A DNA stretch of 64,000 nucleotides, taken from contig SUZV01000010.1 in the NCBI GenBank assembly GCA_015059715.1, forward strand, positions 1 through 64,000. The letters are read 5' to 3'. Source of the DNA: Rikenellaceae bacterium. Lineage in GTDB: Bacteria > Bacteroidota > Bacteroidia > Bacteroidales > Rikenellaceae. Both the position numbers and the translations under genes were made by a program. The stretch's first letter is position 1. Each line of letters opens with the position of its first letter. Positions 8,376 to 17,771 of this stretch are shown piece after piece. A model generated the notes under the pieces. That model was not told the DNA's origin, searched no databases, and saw nothing but the letters and a program-made list of their open reading frames with translations.

Positions 8376-9824
8376 ATGTATTCTGAGTATAACATATCGC
8401 GTAGAGGTGGTGGCCGTGATTCACTCTTTGGGGCAGTCGATAAGCTGACCTTGGGCCTATATATCGCCATAGTGCTTATAGGTGTGATGTGTATCACCTC
8501 GGCATCCTACGACTCGGAGAGTGGCAACATCTTCTCGATGAGCCACAACTATATGAAGCAGCTTATGTGGGTGGCTATATCGTCGGTCATGGCTACCGTT
8601 GTGCTGCTTTTAGAGCGTCGTCTGTTCCATATGTTTGCCTACCCGGCCTATATAGTTGGTATCGTTATGCTGTTGGCCTGCCTCTTCTTTGGCCGCGAGG
8701 TAAATGGTGCCAAGGCGTGGTTCGAGTTTGGTAGTATACGTATCCAGCCTGTAGAGTTTGTCAAGATAGCTACGGCGTTGATGATGGCGCGCGTTATGAG
8801 CGACTACGCCTTCAATATCAAGCGTCTTACGGACCTCGTTAAGGTGGCGATGGTGATAATCATACCCTTTGGGATTATCGTGCTGCAAAACGATACGGGC
8901 TCGGGTCTGGTGCTCGGAGCCTTTCTCTTTGTGCTCTATCGCGAGGGTCTGTCGAAGTATATCTACTTCCCGATAATCTTTACCGTAGTGCTCTTCATTG
9001 CGGCCCTTATCTTCAATCCTGTGGTGATATTTATCACGCTGTTGGTGCTCTTTACGCTCTACAATATGTTCAATACGGGCGAGGTGCAGGGCCACGTGCG
9101 CTTCTTCTGCCTTGTGCTCCTTGTCGCACTGCTTCTCGCGCTCCTTACGCCCCTTAGTGGCTACGCTGCGCTGATGATAGCTTGTGGCATCGCGGCTATG
9201 GCCCTTACGGTGCTGGCCTTTAAGACGCGCACGCTGATGCTGCTCTGGCCTATAGCCATGTTCGTCTACGCTATGCTCTTTGTGCCTACTGCCGATATGC
9301 TCTTCTCGCACCTTGAGCCGCACCAGAAGAACCGAATACTTACATTCGTGGGACTTGTCGATGACCCTCGAAACGTCGGATATAACGTCAACCAGTCGAA
9401 GATAGCCATAGGCTCGGGAGGTATGTGGGGCAAGGGCTTTATGGAGGGTACACAGATAAAGTACGACTACGTGCCAGAGAAGCATACCGACTTTATCTTC
9501 TGCATCGTGGGCGAGGAGTGGGGCTTTGTAGGCTGCTTTACGGTTATCGCGCTCTACGTGGCTCTGATACTTAGGCTTATGCGTATGGGTGAGCGTATCA
9601 AGGAGCCCTTCGGCAGGGTATATTGCTACTCGGTGGCGGCGATACTCCTGCTGCACGTGTTGGTAAACATTGGTATGACCATAGGCCTGATGCCAGTGAT
9701 GGGTATCCCGTTGCCACTGATGAGCTACGGAGGCTCGTCGCTACTGGCCTTCACGCTGCTGATTATGATAGCGATACGCCTCGATGCCTCGACTTCGGAG
9801 AAGGATATTTATAGCAACATATAA
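8376..9824 (+). CDS. rodA: Peptidoglycan polymerase RodA (SEDS family)
   Basis: RodA polymerises lipid II into glycan strands and works with PBP2. The 482-aa protein has about ten transmembrane segments and the SEDS hallmarks: WFEFGSIRIQPVEFVKI near residue 118, the large extracytoplasmic region with the conserved Asp-containing PEKHTDFIFCIVGEEWGF segment near residue 370, and the C-terminal GLMPVMGIPLPLMSYGGSS signature near residue 445. It is longer than E. coli RodA (370 aa), which is usual in Bacteroidetes because of extra hydrophobic segments in the middle (about 210-310). FtsW is an alternative, but the partner PBP2 upstream supports RodA. Confidence 0.95.
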   Translation: MYSEYNISRRGGGRDSLFGAVDKLTLGLYIAIVLIGVMCITSASYDSESGNIFSMSHNYMKQLMWVAISSVMATVVLLLERRLFHMFAYPAYIVGIVMLLACLFFGREVNGAKAWFEFGSIRIQPVEFVKIATALMMARVMSDYAFNIKRLTDLVKVAMVIIIPFGIIVLQNDTGSGLVLGAFLFVLYREGLSKYIYFPIIFTVVLFIAALIFNPVVIFITLLVLFTLYNMFNTGEVQGHVRFFCLVLLVALLLALLTPLSGYAALMIACGIAAMALTVLAFKTRTLMLLWPIAMFVYAMLFVPTADMLFSHLEPHQKNRILTFVGLVDDPRNVGYNVNQSKIAIGSGGMWGKGFMEGTQIKYDYVPEKHTDFIFCIVGEEWGFVGCFTVIALYVALILRLMRMGERIKEPFGRVYCYSVAAILLLHVLVNIGMTIGLMPVMGIPLPLMSYGGSSLLAFTLLIMIAIRLDASTSEKDIYSNI

Positions 9825-9890
9825 TTTCGCGTGCGCGTAAGGGAGGTAAATCCCTAAAGTGATAGTTTAGACCCAAAAAAAGAGTATAAG

Positions 9891-10670
9891 ATGAGTAGAG
9901 ACCGTTTGATATTCGTCACCAACGACGATGGATATATGTCTAAGGGCTTTGCAGCCGCCGTAGAGCTTGCCAGCCAGTTCGGCGAGGTTATAGCCATAGC
10001 TCCCGAGCGTGTGCAAAGCGGTATGAGTCAGGCAATAACCATAAATAATCCACTCTTTCTGCGTCTTGTCGAGCAGCGCGAGGGTGTCACCATCTACGCC
10101 TTCTCGGGCACGCCTGTCGACTGTGCGAAGATAGCCTTCGACCACCTCTTTGCCGAGCGTAGCGTAGACCTCGTAATCTCGGGTATAAATCATGGCTCGA
10201 ATGCCGCGATAAACGTTATGTATTCGGGTACGATGGGCGCAGCTATCGAGGGTAGTCTCTACAATGTGCCAGCCATAGGTCTCTCGCTTGACGACCATAG
10301 TGCCGATGCCGACTTCGAGGGTGCTGTTAGGTATGGCCGTGAGGTTATCGCCTCGGTACTGGAGGCTGCGGAGCGTCTGCCACGTCCGCTATGTCTAAAT
10401 GTCAATGTTCCGCGCTGCGGCGTTGACGAGATTCAGGGAATACGCCTCTGTCGTCAGACGCGAGGCTTCTGGCGCGAGGAGTTCTACGAGCGCGAGGACC
10501 CGCATGGACGTAAATATTTCTGGCTTACGGGGGCCTTCCAGAATGGCGAGCCGAGTGCCGAGGATAGCGATGAGTGGGCCTTGGCGCATAAGTTTGTCGC
10601 TGTAGTCCCTGTGCAGACCGATATGACCGACTATAGAATGCTTAAGTCGCTTGCCGACGAGATAAGGTAG
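9891..10670 (+). CDS. surE: 5'/3'-nucleotidase SurE
   Basis: SurE removes phosphate from nucleoside monophosphates and is linked to stationary-phase survival. The 259-aa protein begins with the metal-binding motif VTNDDG (D12, D13) and carries APERVQSGMSQ near residue 36 (metal-ligand Ser) and ISGINHGSN near residue 94 (metal-ligand Asn), then the conserved FSGTPVDC segment between them. It is 66 bases after rodA and may be the last gene of the operon; a short GC-rich hairpin follows the stop. Confidence 0.95.
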   Translation: MSRDRLIFVTNDDGYMSKGFAAAVELASQFGEVIAIAPERVQSGMSQAITINNPLFLRLVEQREGVTIYAFSGTPVDCAKIAFDHLFAERSVDLVISGINHGSNAAINVMYSGTMGAAIEGSLYNVPAIGLSLDDHSADADFEGAVRYGREVIASVLEAAERLPRPLCLNVNVPRCGVDEIQGIRLCRQTRGFWREEFYEREDPHGRKYFWLTGAFQNGEPSAEDSDEWALAHKFVAVVPVQTDMTDYRMLKSLADEIR

Positions 10671-10672
10671 CG

Positions 10673-10692
10673 TGCCTCAGGGGCCTGAGGCA
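10673..10692. terminator. GC-rich hairpin between convergent genes
   Basis: TGCCTCAGG (10673-10681) and CCTGAGGCA (10684-10692) form a tight stem between surE and the convergent response-regulator gene. There is no T tract, so its role as a terminator is uncertain. Confidence 0.4.
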
Positions 10693-10704
10693 TCGCTGCT
10701 GCGT

Positions 10705-11361
10705 CTATATCTCGACCAAACGGTTTTTTATGGCGTAGACAACCAAGTTGGCGGTATTCTTACACCCTGTCTTTTCGAGGATGTTGGCGCGGTGCTTGTC
10801 TACGGTACGCTTCGAGATGAAGAGCTTATCGGCAATCTCCTGATTTGACAGGCCACGACACACCTCAACCAATATCTCTATCTCACGCTCCGAGAGGGCA
10901 TCCTCATCGCTCGGCGTATCGATGGTTATGCGGCTGCTCATGTTGCGCGTAAGCATGCCGAGCAGCGTGGAGCTAAAGTAGCTGTCGCCCGAGGCTGTGG
11001 CCTCGACAGCGGCGTATACCTCCTCAATGTCGGAGTCCTTGAGCAGAAATCCCGAGGCTCCGCACTCGACCATGAGCTTATAGTAGTGGTCATCGCCATA
11101 CATCGAGAGTGTTATCACACGTAGCTCGGGGCGTAGCTGTAACGCTCTGCGTGTAGTCTCCGAGCCATCGATGCCTGGCATCGAGATATCCATAAATACC
11201 ACATCTACCTCCAATTCGGGGAGTAGCGCGAGAAACTCCTCGCCACTGCCTACGTCGGCAACAACGCTAAAGTCGTCGTGCTGCTCAAGTAGCCCCTTTA
11301 GTCCTGTGCGGAAGAGCGTGTGGTCATCAACGAGTGCTATCTTTACCTCTCCTCTTATCAT
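10705..11361 (-). CDS. LuxR/NarL-family response regulator
   Basis: A two-component transcription regulator of about 218 aa. The receiver domain has the acidic pair D12-D13, the phospho-acceptor D58 in VVFMDISMPG and the conserved Lys in FLLKDSD near residue 108. A C-terminal LuxR-type HTH follows (about 150-215; LSEREIEIL through SKRTVDKHRANIL). I chose the ATG at 11361 because it sits just before the first receiver strand; the frame is open further to 11421. The gene overlaps the end of the histidine kinase gene by about 35 bases, so the two are translated as a pair. Target genes are unknown. Confidence 0.92.
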   Translation of the reverse strand: MIRGEVKIALVDDHTLFRTGLKGLLEQHDDFSVVADVGSGEEFLALLPELEVDVVFMDISMPGIDGSETTRRALQLRPELRVITLSMYGDDHYYKLMVECGASGFLLKDSDIEEVYAAVEATASGDSYFSSTLLGMLTRNMSSRITIDTPSDEDALSEREIEILVEVCRGLSNQEIADKLFISKRTVDKHRANILEKTGCKNTANLVVYAIKNRLVEI

Positions 11362-12352
11362 TGCCTCTTCTCCTATTATTTGTTTCGTACTCTTCATCCG
11401 TAGGATTTGCCGCAGTGCCATCTATGGCCACCGACACCTTGGCCTGCATACCCTCGCCTGGGCGGCTCGACAGCGTGAACTTGCCATTTAGCGAGGAGAC
11501 GCGCGAGCGTATGTTCGACAGTCCCATGCCACGACTCTCGACATCGCGCACCGAGAAGCCGCAGCCATTGTCGCGGTACTCTACGCTAAGGTACTTGCCC
11601 CCAAGCTTAAGCGTTATGTCTATATCGGTGCAGCTGGCATGCTTGAGCGAGTTGTTTATCAGCTCGCATACCACGCGGTAGATGATAACCTCGATGTTCG
11701 AGTCGAAACGCTTGTCGCCAAGCGTCGTGCTAAAGGTTATGTGCGTATCGCGCACCGTGCCGAGCCTATCTACGAAGTTCTTGATGCCGCGTGCTAGGCC
11801 GAAGTTGTTGAGTATGTGTGGCGAGAGGTTGTTCGATATCTCGCGTAGTGAGCGTATAGCCTCATCTATTGCTGCTGTGCTATTCTGCAATACCAAGCGG
11901 TCCTTATCGCTGAGCTCGATGCGTTGTAGTGCCGAGAGCGACATCTTTGCCGAGCTGAGCAGCGGGCCGAGGCCATCGTGGAGCTCGCGCGAGAAGGAGG
12001 CGCGTGAACGCTCCTCGGTGCGTAGCACGGCGGTCATAAGTCTATTTTCGAGGATGCGACGTTCAAGGCTCACTTTGTCGACGTGGTTGACTAAGAAGCG
12101 AGCGCACACGACGCATATCGAGAAGCTTAGCGACACGACGATGCCCACCCAGGCAAAGGTTAAGTCCGAGATCTCGAAGCCTGCGAAGAGGCGTAGCTGT
12201 AGGAAACGCTCGACGCTGAGGAGCACAAGGGCGATGATGCAGCATATCCACAACGCCTTGAACTTAGTCTTGTTGACCAAGAGCAGAGCGATGCCCATAG
12301 CTATAACCTGTAGTACTATAGATACAATCATCAATATCTCTACGGCTCTCAT
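11327..12352 (-). CDS. NarX/DesK-type sensor histidine kinase
   Basis: A membrane histidine kinase of 341 aa. About three transmembrane segments fill residues 5-90 with hardly any extracytoplasmic loop, so the signal is probably sensed in or at the membrane or through a partner. A coiled-coil linker leads to a HisKA_3 dimerisation domain with the phosphorylated H125 in SRELHDGLGP. The HATPase domain has the N box ELINNSLKHA and the G boxes DNGCGF and RGMGLSNIRSR. The C-terminal 25 residues are unusually rich in Asn, Arg and Lys and are encoded where the gene overlaps the response-regulator start. Confidence 0.93.
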   Translation of the reverse strand: MRAVEILMIVSIVLQVIAMGIALLLVNKTKFKALWICCIIALVLLSVERFLQLRLFAGFEISDLTFAWVGIVVSLSFSICVVCARFLVNHVDKVSLERRILENRLMTAVLRTEERSRASFSRELHDGLGPLLSSAKMSLSALQRIELSDKDRLVLQNSTAAIDEAIRSLREISNNLSPHILNNFGLARGIKNFVDRLGTVRDTHITFSTTLGDKRFDSNIEVIIYRVVCELINNSLKHASCTDIDITLKLGGKYLSVEYRDNGCGFSVRDVESRGMGLSNIRSRVSSLNGKFTLSSRPGEGMQAKVSVAIDGTAANPTDEEYETNNRRRGNDKRRGKDSTR

Positions 12353-12404
12353 ATATCTGTGTAGGCTTCTTAGGGTTAATGTCGTGTAACGGCAATGTGT
12401 GGCA

Positions 12405-12869
12405 CTACTCCATCCACATCTGCAATGTCGAGGCTATATTGCCATTCTCGTCGTATAGTATCTGACTGCCGTCGGCCGTAAGTTCGTAGAGCTGGATGAC
12501 GTATACATCCTTGTTGTTGATTTTGAGGTTACCCTTCGGTATCAGTATGCCGCCGTAGCGTTGCTTGTCGTCAAACGTAAGGTCTACGATAGCGTCATGC
12601 TCATCTGTTGCGAGGGTGAAGGCGTAGTCGAAGGGGCGGTTTACCACCTCGTTTGTGCGCTCCGAGCTGTCGTAGCCGAGCATACGTCCGCGACCCTCGC
12701 CATCGTACCATATATCGTAGTATATGTTCTCTCGCTGGTCGTAGCTGTACCACATCGTGCCATCTAAGGTTGTAAGCTCCGCATAGTTTCTCTTATCATC
12801 CTCGGGAATATTGCACGAGGTGGTTATAACTATTGCCGCAAGGGCGATGATGGTGTTAATCAATCTCAT
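12405..12869 (-). CDS. Small predicted lipoprotein of unknown function
   Basis: A 154-aa protein with a lipoprotein signal peptide; the lipobox ends ITTSC with the lipidated Cys at residue 19. The mature part is rich in Tyr, Asp and Glu and looks like a small all-beta domain (GTMWYSYDQRENIYYDIWYDG, split here for length near residues 38-57). I do not recognise a family with confidence. It lies 52 bases upstream of the histidine kinase gene and may share its transcript, which would make it a candidate accessory sensor for that kinase; this is only inferred from position. Confidence 0.75.
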   Translation of the reverse strand: MRLINTIIALAAIVITTSCNIPEDDKRNYAELTTLDGTMWYSYDQRENIYYDIWYDGEGRGRMLGYDSSERTNEVVNRPFDYAFTLATDEHDAIVDLTFDDKQRYGGILIPKGNLKINNKDVYVIQLYELTADGSQILYDENGNIASTLQMWME

Positions 12870-12940
12870 ATTGCAAAACTCTATATTATGTTCTTATCTA
12901 TCTTATTTTATCGCCTGTGGCCTATTGTCAAAGGCATCGA

Positions 12941-12948
12941 CAAAGGTA
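12941..12948 (-). promoter_or_regulatory. Possible -7 element for the lipoprotein-kinase-regulator genes
   Basis: On the minus strand the bases read TACCTTTG, a strong TAnnTTTG match about 70 bases upstream of the lipoprotein start. No TTG is at the usual distance upstream, so this is a weak call. Confidence 0.35.
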
Positions 12949-12998
12949 ATAATTTTTTTAGAATTATAGCATCGTGCGCGTTGCGATTTTGTTAGAGG

Positions 12999-13360
12999 GT
13001 TTTCACCTCTCGGTGACAGCTAAAGCTGAAAGGGTAGTTCGCTCGCTGTGCGAGCTAAAGGGTAGCTCGCAGGCCTTCAGCCTGCTAAAGGGTAGTTTAA
13101 GGGTTCTCGTTGTCGTGTTGTGTTGTGATGCCCGACCTCTTAATGTCTTAATGTCTTAAAGTCTTAATGTCCTAAAAAAATGGGACGATAAGACAATAAG
13201 ACAATAGGACGATAGGATTATTAAGATGGTTGTGGCAACCCAAGAGACTTTATCAACTCTTTAGCAAACTTAAGTTTGCGAACTACTCTTAAGCTACCCT
13301 TTAGCAGGCGAAGGCCTGCGCACTACCCTTACAGCTTTAGCTGTCACCGCAAGGTGAAAC
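12999..13360. repeat. Modular hairpin-array repeat, copy 1 (complete)
   Basis: The element opens with TTTCACCTCTCGGTGACAGC and closes with its inverted form (13334-13360). Inside are short palindromes separated by the constant core AAAGGGTAG: CTCGC..GCGAG near 13041-13055 and CAGGC..GCCTG near 13069-13084. A conserved core follows (13091-13177, including CCCGACCTCTTAATGTC), then a tandem GACGATAAGA-like tract (13184-13217) and a mirrored half with CTACCCTTTAG cores and further palindromes. It fills the gap between divergent genes. Five further copies or half-copies lie in this window. Confidence 0.75.
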
Positions 13361-13452
13361 AATGCTTTTGCTGTTGTTGCAGGTTATGCCACAAAAGTAG
13401 CAACTTAGCTGAAAAAAAACGGAGATTTATGGTATAAATAAGAAAAATTTAT

Positions 13453-13460
13453 TATATTTG
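13453..13460 (+). promoter_or_regulatory. Possible -7 element for the lipoprotein/DUF5723 operon
   Basis: TATATTTG matches TAnnTTTG and lies 50 bases before the ATG at 13510. A clear TTG at the expected upstream spacing is not seen. Confidence 0.45.
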
Positions 13461-13509
13461 CATTAGGAATCTTTGCCCAGACGACGAAGAAACAAAATAA
13501 TCTTAATAT

Positions 13510-15975
13510 ATGAGAATAAATAATTATCTGTATCGCCTTACGGGTGCGATATCACTATTCGTATTAGTATCGTGTGTCAACGACTCGTTTGATCTTGACA
13601 ACGTATCTAAGGAGGTGACCTTGGGAAGTGGTACAACAATAGTGCCATTGGGTTACATCGAGAATAAGACTTTGGAGACGATGCTCGGTAATGCGGGTAT
13701 CGATGGCCTCCAGACCGACGAGAACGGAAACCTGTCGTACAAATTCTCTGGCTCGGGTGACACGCTCCACTTCGAGAGTATGAGTACCGAGTTCGAGATT
13801 CCAGAGATTGCCGTATCCTTCGATGTTGAGTATCCACAGTTCGACCTTGAGTCCGAGCAGATTAAACTCGACGAGCAGAGCGACATGAATGTCGACCTGA
13901 GCAAGTTGGATAGGCTCAAGGAGGCGATACACGAGCAGACGGGTGTTGTCATCCCCGAGAATGAGTACTTTATCCCCGAGGAGCTCCCCGAGGGTGTGGA
14001 GATACCCGAGGTGTCGGGCCACTATGGAGAGGTGTTTGATGGCGATGACTGGCACCTTGAGCTCGACCTTCCGGAGCAGATTGAGAATGTTAGCAAGGTA
14101 TACTTCCGCGATATCGAGAGCGGTCATCACGGAGCACCTATGCACCTCACGGTTGACTTTAACGACCTTGCCGCGATAAATGGTGGCGGTACACTTCGTT
14201 TCGACCTTAAGGTTGAGGGTGGTACGCTCAATATTCTCAATTCGAACGATGAGCTCACCGCCGTACACGATGATGCTCACTACTTCGAGGAGTATAGAAT
14301 CGAGAGCGGTGTAGAGTCATTCGACTTTGCAATATATGTCGAGAGCCTGATAAACGACAACCCCATTGATATAAATCACCACTTGGATATACCTCTGGAG
14401 CTGACGTTTGATGTTCAGTTTGAGCTCGACACCAAGCCTGGCCACTTCGCGCTTAACACAGTGCCCCATGTCGAGCTGTTTGCCGACTTTGAGTATGGCG
14501 ATGCCGATGTTATCGTAGACTCAAGCAAGGAGCTTGTCGAGAGCCATGTGACTATGGCCGAGCCTATTGAGGTGTCGGGTATGCCTGCCGAGGTGAAGAG
14601 GATATATAGCGTAAATATGAAGCAGGATGAGAACGCATCGCTGTGTCTCTTCTCACACGGCCTCGGATGGCTTGAGGAGTATGCCAATGACATAGATGTT
14701 GTAGTTGCGCTGCCCGAGTATTTGAAGCTTCATGCGCTTGACCATAGTGGCTGTGACTATAACCCCGAGAGTAGAGTGCTTACGGCTACGGCCGCAGCGT
14801 TGGAGGAGGGTGTTGAGCTCGCTATCGAGTCTTTGGACTTCGGCACAGAGGGCAAAGCCCCTGTAGATGGTACACTAAGTCTCAACTTTGATGCCGATGT
14901 TAAGGCTCACTTCAGGGAGAGTGCCGATTTAAAGGTGTCGTCGCTAAGCCACGATAAGGATTTGACTATCGAGGTGGGCATAGAGTCTACCGAGCTGACG
15001 ATGGAGTCGGTATGTGGCAATATAGACTACTCGTATAACGTCGAGCAGAAGTTCGAGCTCGGCGGCCTAAATACTATGGGTATGGATATTAAGGGCTTGG
15101 GCGTTAAGCCAGTTATCGAGGTAAATATCACCCATCCACTCACCATGACGGCCAAGCTCTCGGGTAGGATTACCCCAAGTGCCGATGGCGTGGTAAACGA
15201 GAAGGGTGCTATATCGTTCGAGGGCATAGATATCAAGCCTGCGACCTATGCAAATGGCGATATTCAGCCTGCGGATATGATACTTGTCATTGCCGACGAG
15301 AGCCTTCGTGAGGAGTATAGCGATGCTCAGTACACCTTTGTGCCATGCAACGTCTCAGACCTACTCCTTGGCACGATGCCCGACACGCTCGACATAGAGC
15401 TATCGATAGATGTCGACGAGCAGCAGACACAGACGCTCTATCTTGCCGACTCTATGGTTATCGACTATGGCTATAATGTCGATGTTCCTATCGCCGTGGA
15501 TGACTCGTTGGAGGTATATTATACGGGTCAGGTTTCGGACCTTAATTCAACCTTCGATATGGTTTCGGGCTACGACTTCTCTGTCGGTGATGTTACTATC
15601 ATCGCTACCATCGTAAACACCACACCTCTTGAGTTCGATGCCGACATTACGCTTAAGGATGTAGATGGCGAGCTTACCGAGGCACAGGTATTTGTTGGCA
15701 AGGATGATAGGGTTCTCGGCTCGGCAGATGGTGTAACGCCACAGGAGAGCGTGGTACGTCTGTCGCTCGATTTGGGCAGCAGTGGCCACATATCTCAGTT
15801 GGCATTGGTGGATGCTATTCAGGTAGACCTTGCGGCATTGAGTGCTGCCAAGGATGGCTCGGTAGCTCTGAACAATAGCCAGTATGTAGGTATCAAGCTT
15901 CAGCTCGAACTCTCGGGAGGCTTGACCATAGATATCGAGAAGCTGCTCAACGATAGTGATAGTGAAGAAATGTAA
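13510..15975 (+). CDS. Large predicted surface lipoprotein of unknown function
   Basis: An 821-aa protein with a lipoprotein signal peptide (lipobox LVSC, lipidated Cys22). The mature part is acidic, rich in Asp, Glu, Val and Leu, and alternates hydrophobic and charged residues as in long beta-structured surface proteins. I recognise no catalytic motif or named domain. It ends ten bases before a DUF5723 gene, and both are followed by a strong terminator, so the pair forms a two-gene operon and probably works together in the outer membrane. The Bacteroidetes surface location is inferred from the lipobox followed by acidic residues (VNDSFDLD). Confidence 0.85.
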   Translation: MRINNYLYRLTGAISLFVLVSCVNDSFDLDNVSKEVTLGSGTTIVPLGYIENKTLETMLGNAGIDGLQTDENGNLSYKFSGSGDTLHFESMSTEFEIPEIAVSFDVEYPQFDLESEQIKLDEQSDMNVDLSKLDRLKEAIHEQTGVVIPENEYFIPEELPEGVEIPEVSGHYGEVFDGDDWHLELDLPEQIENVSKVYFRDIESGHHGAPMHLTVDFNDLAAINGGGTLRFDLKVEGGTLNILNSNDELTAVHDDAHYFEEYRIESGVESFDFAIYVESLINDNPIDINHHLDIPLELTFDVQFELDTKPGHFALNTVPHVELFADFEYGDADVIVDSSKELVESHVTMAEPIEVSGMPAEVKRIYSVNMKQDENASLCLFSHGLGWLEEYANDIDVVVALPEYLKLHALDHSGCDYNPESRVLTATAAALEEGVELAIESLDFGTEGKAPVDGTLSLNFDADVKAHFRESADLKVSSLSHDKDLTIEVGIESTELTMESVCGNIDYSYNVEQKFELGGLNTMGMDIKGLGVKPVIEVNITHPLTMTAKLSGRITPSADGVVNEKGAISFEGIDIKPATYANGDIQPADMILVIADESLREEYSDAQYTFVPCNVSDLLLGTMPDTLDIELSIDVDEQQTQTLYLADSMVIDYGYNVDVPIAVDDSLEVYYTGQVSDLNSTFDMVSGYDFSVGDVTIIATIVNTTPLEFDADITLKDVDGELTEAQVFVGKDDRVLGSADGVTPQESVVRLSLDLGSSGHISQLALVDAIQVDLAALSAAKDGSVALNNSQYVGIKLQLELSGGLTIDIEKLLNDSDSEEM

Positions 15976-15985
15976 TGGATAGATT

Positions 15986-17440
15986 ATGAAAAAGATACTT
16001 GTATTCATAGTTACGGTTCTTGCCGTTGTAGGTATTCAGCGTGCTGAGGCGCAGTCGCAAAGCTCATATTTTATGGGAGGTACCTACTTCCGTACCGACC
16101 TTAACCCCGCCTTTGCGCCAAAACGAGGATATGTGGCACTGCCAGTGCTGGGTGGTGTAGACGTAGACGTGTCGAGCAACTTCCTATCGGTCAACAACTT
16201 TGTGTTTGAGCGCGACGGAGGTCTTGTTACGGCGTTCCATAGCTCGGTATCTTCCGAGGAGTTTCTTAAGAAGATGCCCAATCGTGGTAGATTGGCGATG
16301 AATATGAAATCCAACATCTTAGGTGTAGGTTTCTACGTCGGCAATCTCTATTTCAACCTAGGTCTTAATGCCAATGTGTCGACCGATGCATCTATGTCGA
16401 TGGATTTATTCAAGGCTGTCAAGCAGCTCGGCAATGGTATCTACGACTTGGGAAATACGGCCTTTAATGCCAATGCCTATATGGATGCCTATGTGGGCAC
16501 ATCGATACGCATATTGCGCAACCTCAGGGTGGGTGCTCGCGCCAAGCTGCTTGTCGGTATCGCCAATTTCGGTGGTGACTTCAATAAGCTTCAGGTTAAC
16601 GTAGACCCCAATGTTGTCAACGGCGTGATGAGTGGCCAGTGGCGTGCCAATGGTGTCTTTATCGACAACAGCATGGTGCGCGCAGGTAGTGAGCTACCTT
16701 TGGATGAGGTTATGAGGACCGACTTAGGTTACATCTTCAGCAACTTTAAGAACTATGGCTTAGCCTTTGACTTAGGTGCCGAGATGTGTTTCTTAGATAA
16801 CCACCTTAGGGTGTCGGCTGCGGTGACCGACCTTGGCTTTATCTGTTGGGGTAAAAAGTCGCATATCGGAGGTATTATAGATGGCGAGTTTAACTACTCG
16901 GGTATGAACATCGAGACTTCGGAGATAGAGGCCAACTATGACTATGAACTTTTAGTTACCGATGGTTCAGAGACGCAGGGCTACACCTCGATGCTCAACT
17001 GCTCGCTCAATATAGGTGCTGAGTACAACATCCTCAATGACCGTATAGGCTTTGGTCTGCTCTCGCACACCACGTTCTATAACACTATGAGCTATTCGGA
17101 GCTTACCGCCTCGGTAAACTTTAGGCCTCTACACTGGTTGTCGGCAACCGTCAGCCACACCTTCCTGAATCGTAATAGGGCAGGTATCTTTGGCTTCGCG
17201 CTGAATCTCTACACGAGCGGTATTAACTTCTACGCAGGTATGGACTACATCGACCTCTGCTGGGTCAAGGGTCCTACGCTTGGTAGCATGAAGCCATCGT
17301 TGCCACGCTATGCCAAGTCGCTCAATGCATATGTGGGCGTAGGCTTTAGCTTCGGTGGTGCTAAGGATATGTACTCGGATAATGGTGTTAAGTCTAAGAA
17401 GGCGAAAAAGTCAAAGAAAGCTACTGAGGCTGAGAATTAA
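15986..17440 (+). CDS. DUF5723 family outer-membrane protein
   Basis: A 484-aa protein with a Sec signal peptide (residues 1-22, ending AEAQ) followed by a region that matches what I know of DUF5723: early GGTYFRTDLNPAFAP, long amphipathic strands, and repeated Gly/Tyr-rich turns that suggest an outer-membrane beta barrel. The last 20 residues are Lys-rich (SKKAKKSKKATEAE), which is odd for a barrel end and may be a periplasmic tail. It is co-transcribed with the 821-aa lipoprotein upstream. The function is unknown; a surface complex of barrel plus lipoprotein is the natural inference. Confidence 0.8.
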   Translation: MKKILVFIVTVLAVVGIQRAEAQSQSSYFMGGTYFRTDLNPAFAPKRGYVALPVLGGVDVDVSSNFLSVNNFVFERDGGLVTAFHSSVSSEEFLKKMPNRGRLAMNMKSNILGVGFYVGNLYFNLGLNANVSTDASMSMDLFKAVKQLGNGIYDLGNTAFNANAYMDAYVGTSIRILRNLRVGARAKLLVGIANFGGDFNKLQVNVDPNVVNGVMSGQWRANGVFIDNSMVRAGSELPLDEVMRTDLGYIFSNFKNYGLAFDLGAEMCFLDNHLRVSAAVTDLGFICWGKKSHIGGIIDGEFNYSGMNIETSEIEANYDYELLVTDGSETQGYTSMLNCSLNIGAEYNILNDRIGFGLLSHTTFYNTMSYSELTASVNFRPLHWLSATVSHTFLNRNRAGIFGFALNLYTSGINFYAGMDYIDLCWVKGPTLGSMKPSLPRYAKSLNAYVGVGFSFGGAKDMYSDNGVKSKKAKKSKKATEAEN

Positions 17441-17477
17441 TGCTTCTAAATGCTCTTAAGAGTATCGATATCACGAC

Positions 17478-17515
17478 TTACGCGCAAGGACTGCCTTGCG
17501 CGTAACTCTTTTTTT
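17478..17515 (+). terminator. Rho-independent terminator
   Basis: A perfect 12-bp stem TTACGCGCAAGG / CCTTGCGCGTAA (17478-17489, 17494-17505) with a four-base loop is followed by CTCTTTTTTT. It ends the lipoprotein-DUF5723 operon. Confidence 0.9.
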
Positions 17516-17625
17516 CGGGGGCGAAAAGCGAAACGCTATAGTCACTGTTTTAGGGAAAATCATGCACAAGCTCAGCGTGCGCTATCTGCTTATTGATAAA
17601 AAGTGAAAAAATCTATCGACGGTCG

Positions 17626-17655
17626 TTGCATATTCTGAAATTTTGAGTACCTTTG
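17626..17655 (+). promoter_or_regulatory. rpsA promoter
   Basis: TTG (17626-17628), 19 bp, then TACCTTTG (17648-17655): a full match to the Bacteroidetes housekeeping promoter. Transcription should start near 17662, leaving a leader of about 110 nt before the rpsA ATG. That leader has no convincing ORF; autogenous control by S1 would be plausible but is not shown. Confidence 0.8.
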
Positions 17656-17771
17656 CAGGCCTTTTGTGTACACGCGACCCTGTGGGCTATTTGGTCCGAG
17701 GTCGAGGCACCTTAGGCAAGCTATTTATTAACCATTTAACGAGCGATTGTATCGCAAAACTATTTTCCATT

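Noticed and set aside
8610..9656. 348-codon open frame antisense to rodA
   Set aside because: Composition is dominated by His, Arg and Gln from reversed membrane-protein codons; rodA on the plus strand is certain.
17643..17771. N-terminal extension of ribosomal protein S1
   Set aside because: It would begin at a TTG upstream of the predicted transcription start and adds residues unlike any S1; the ATG at 17772 fits the family.
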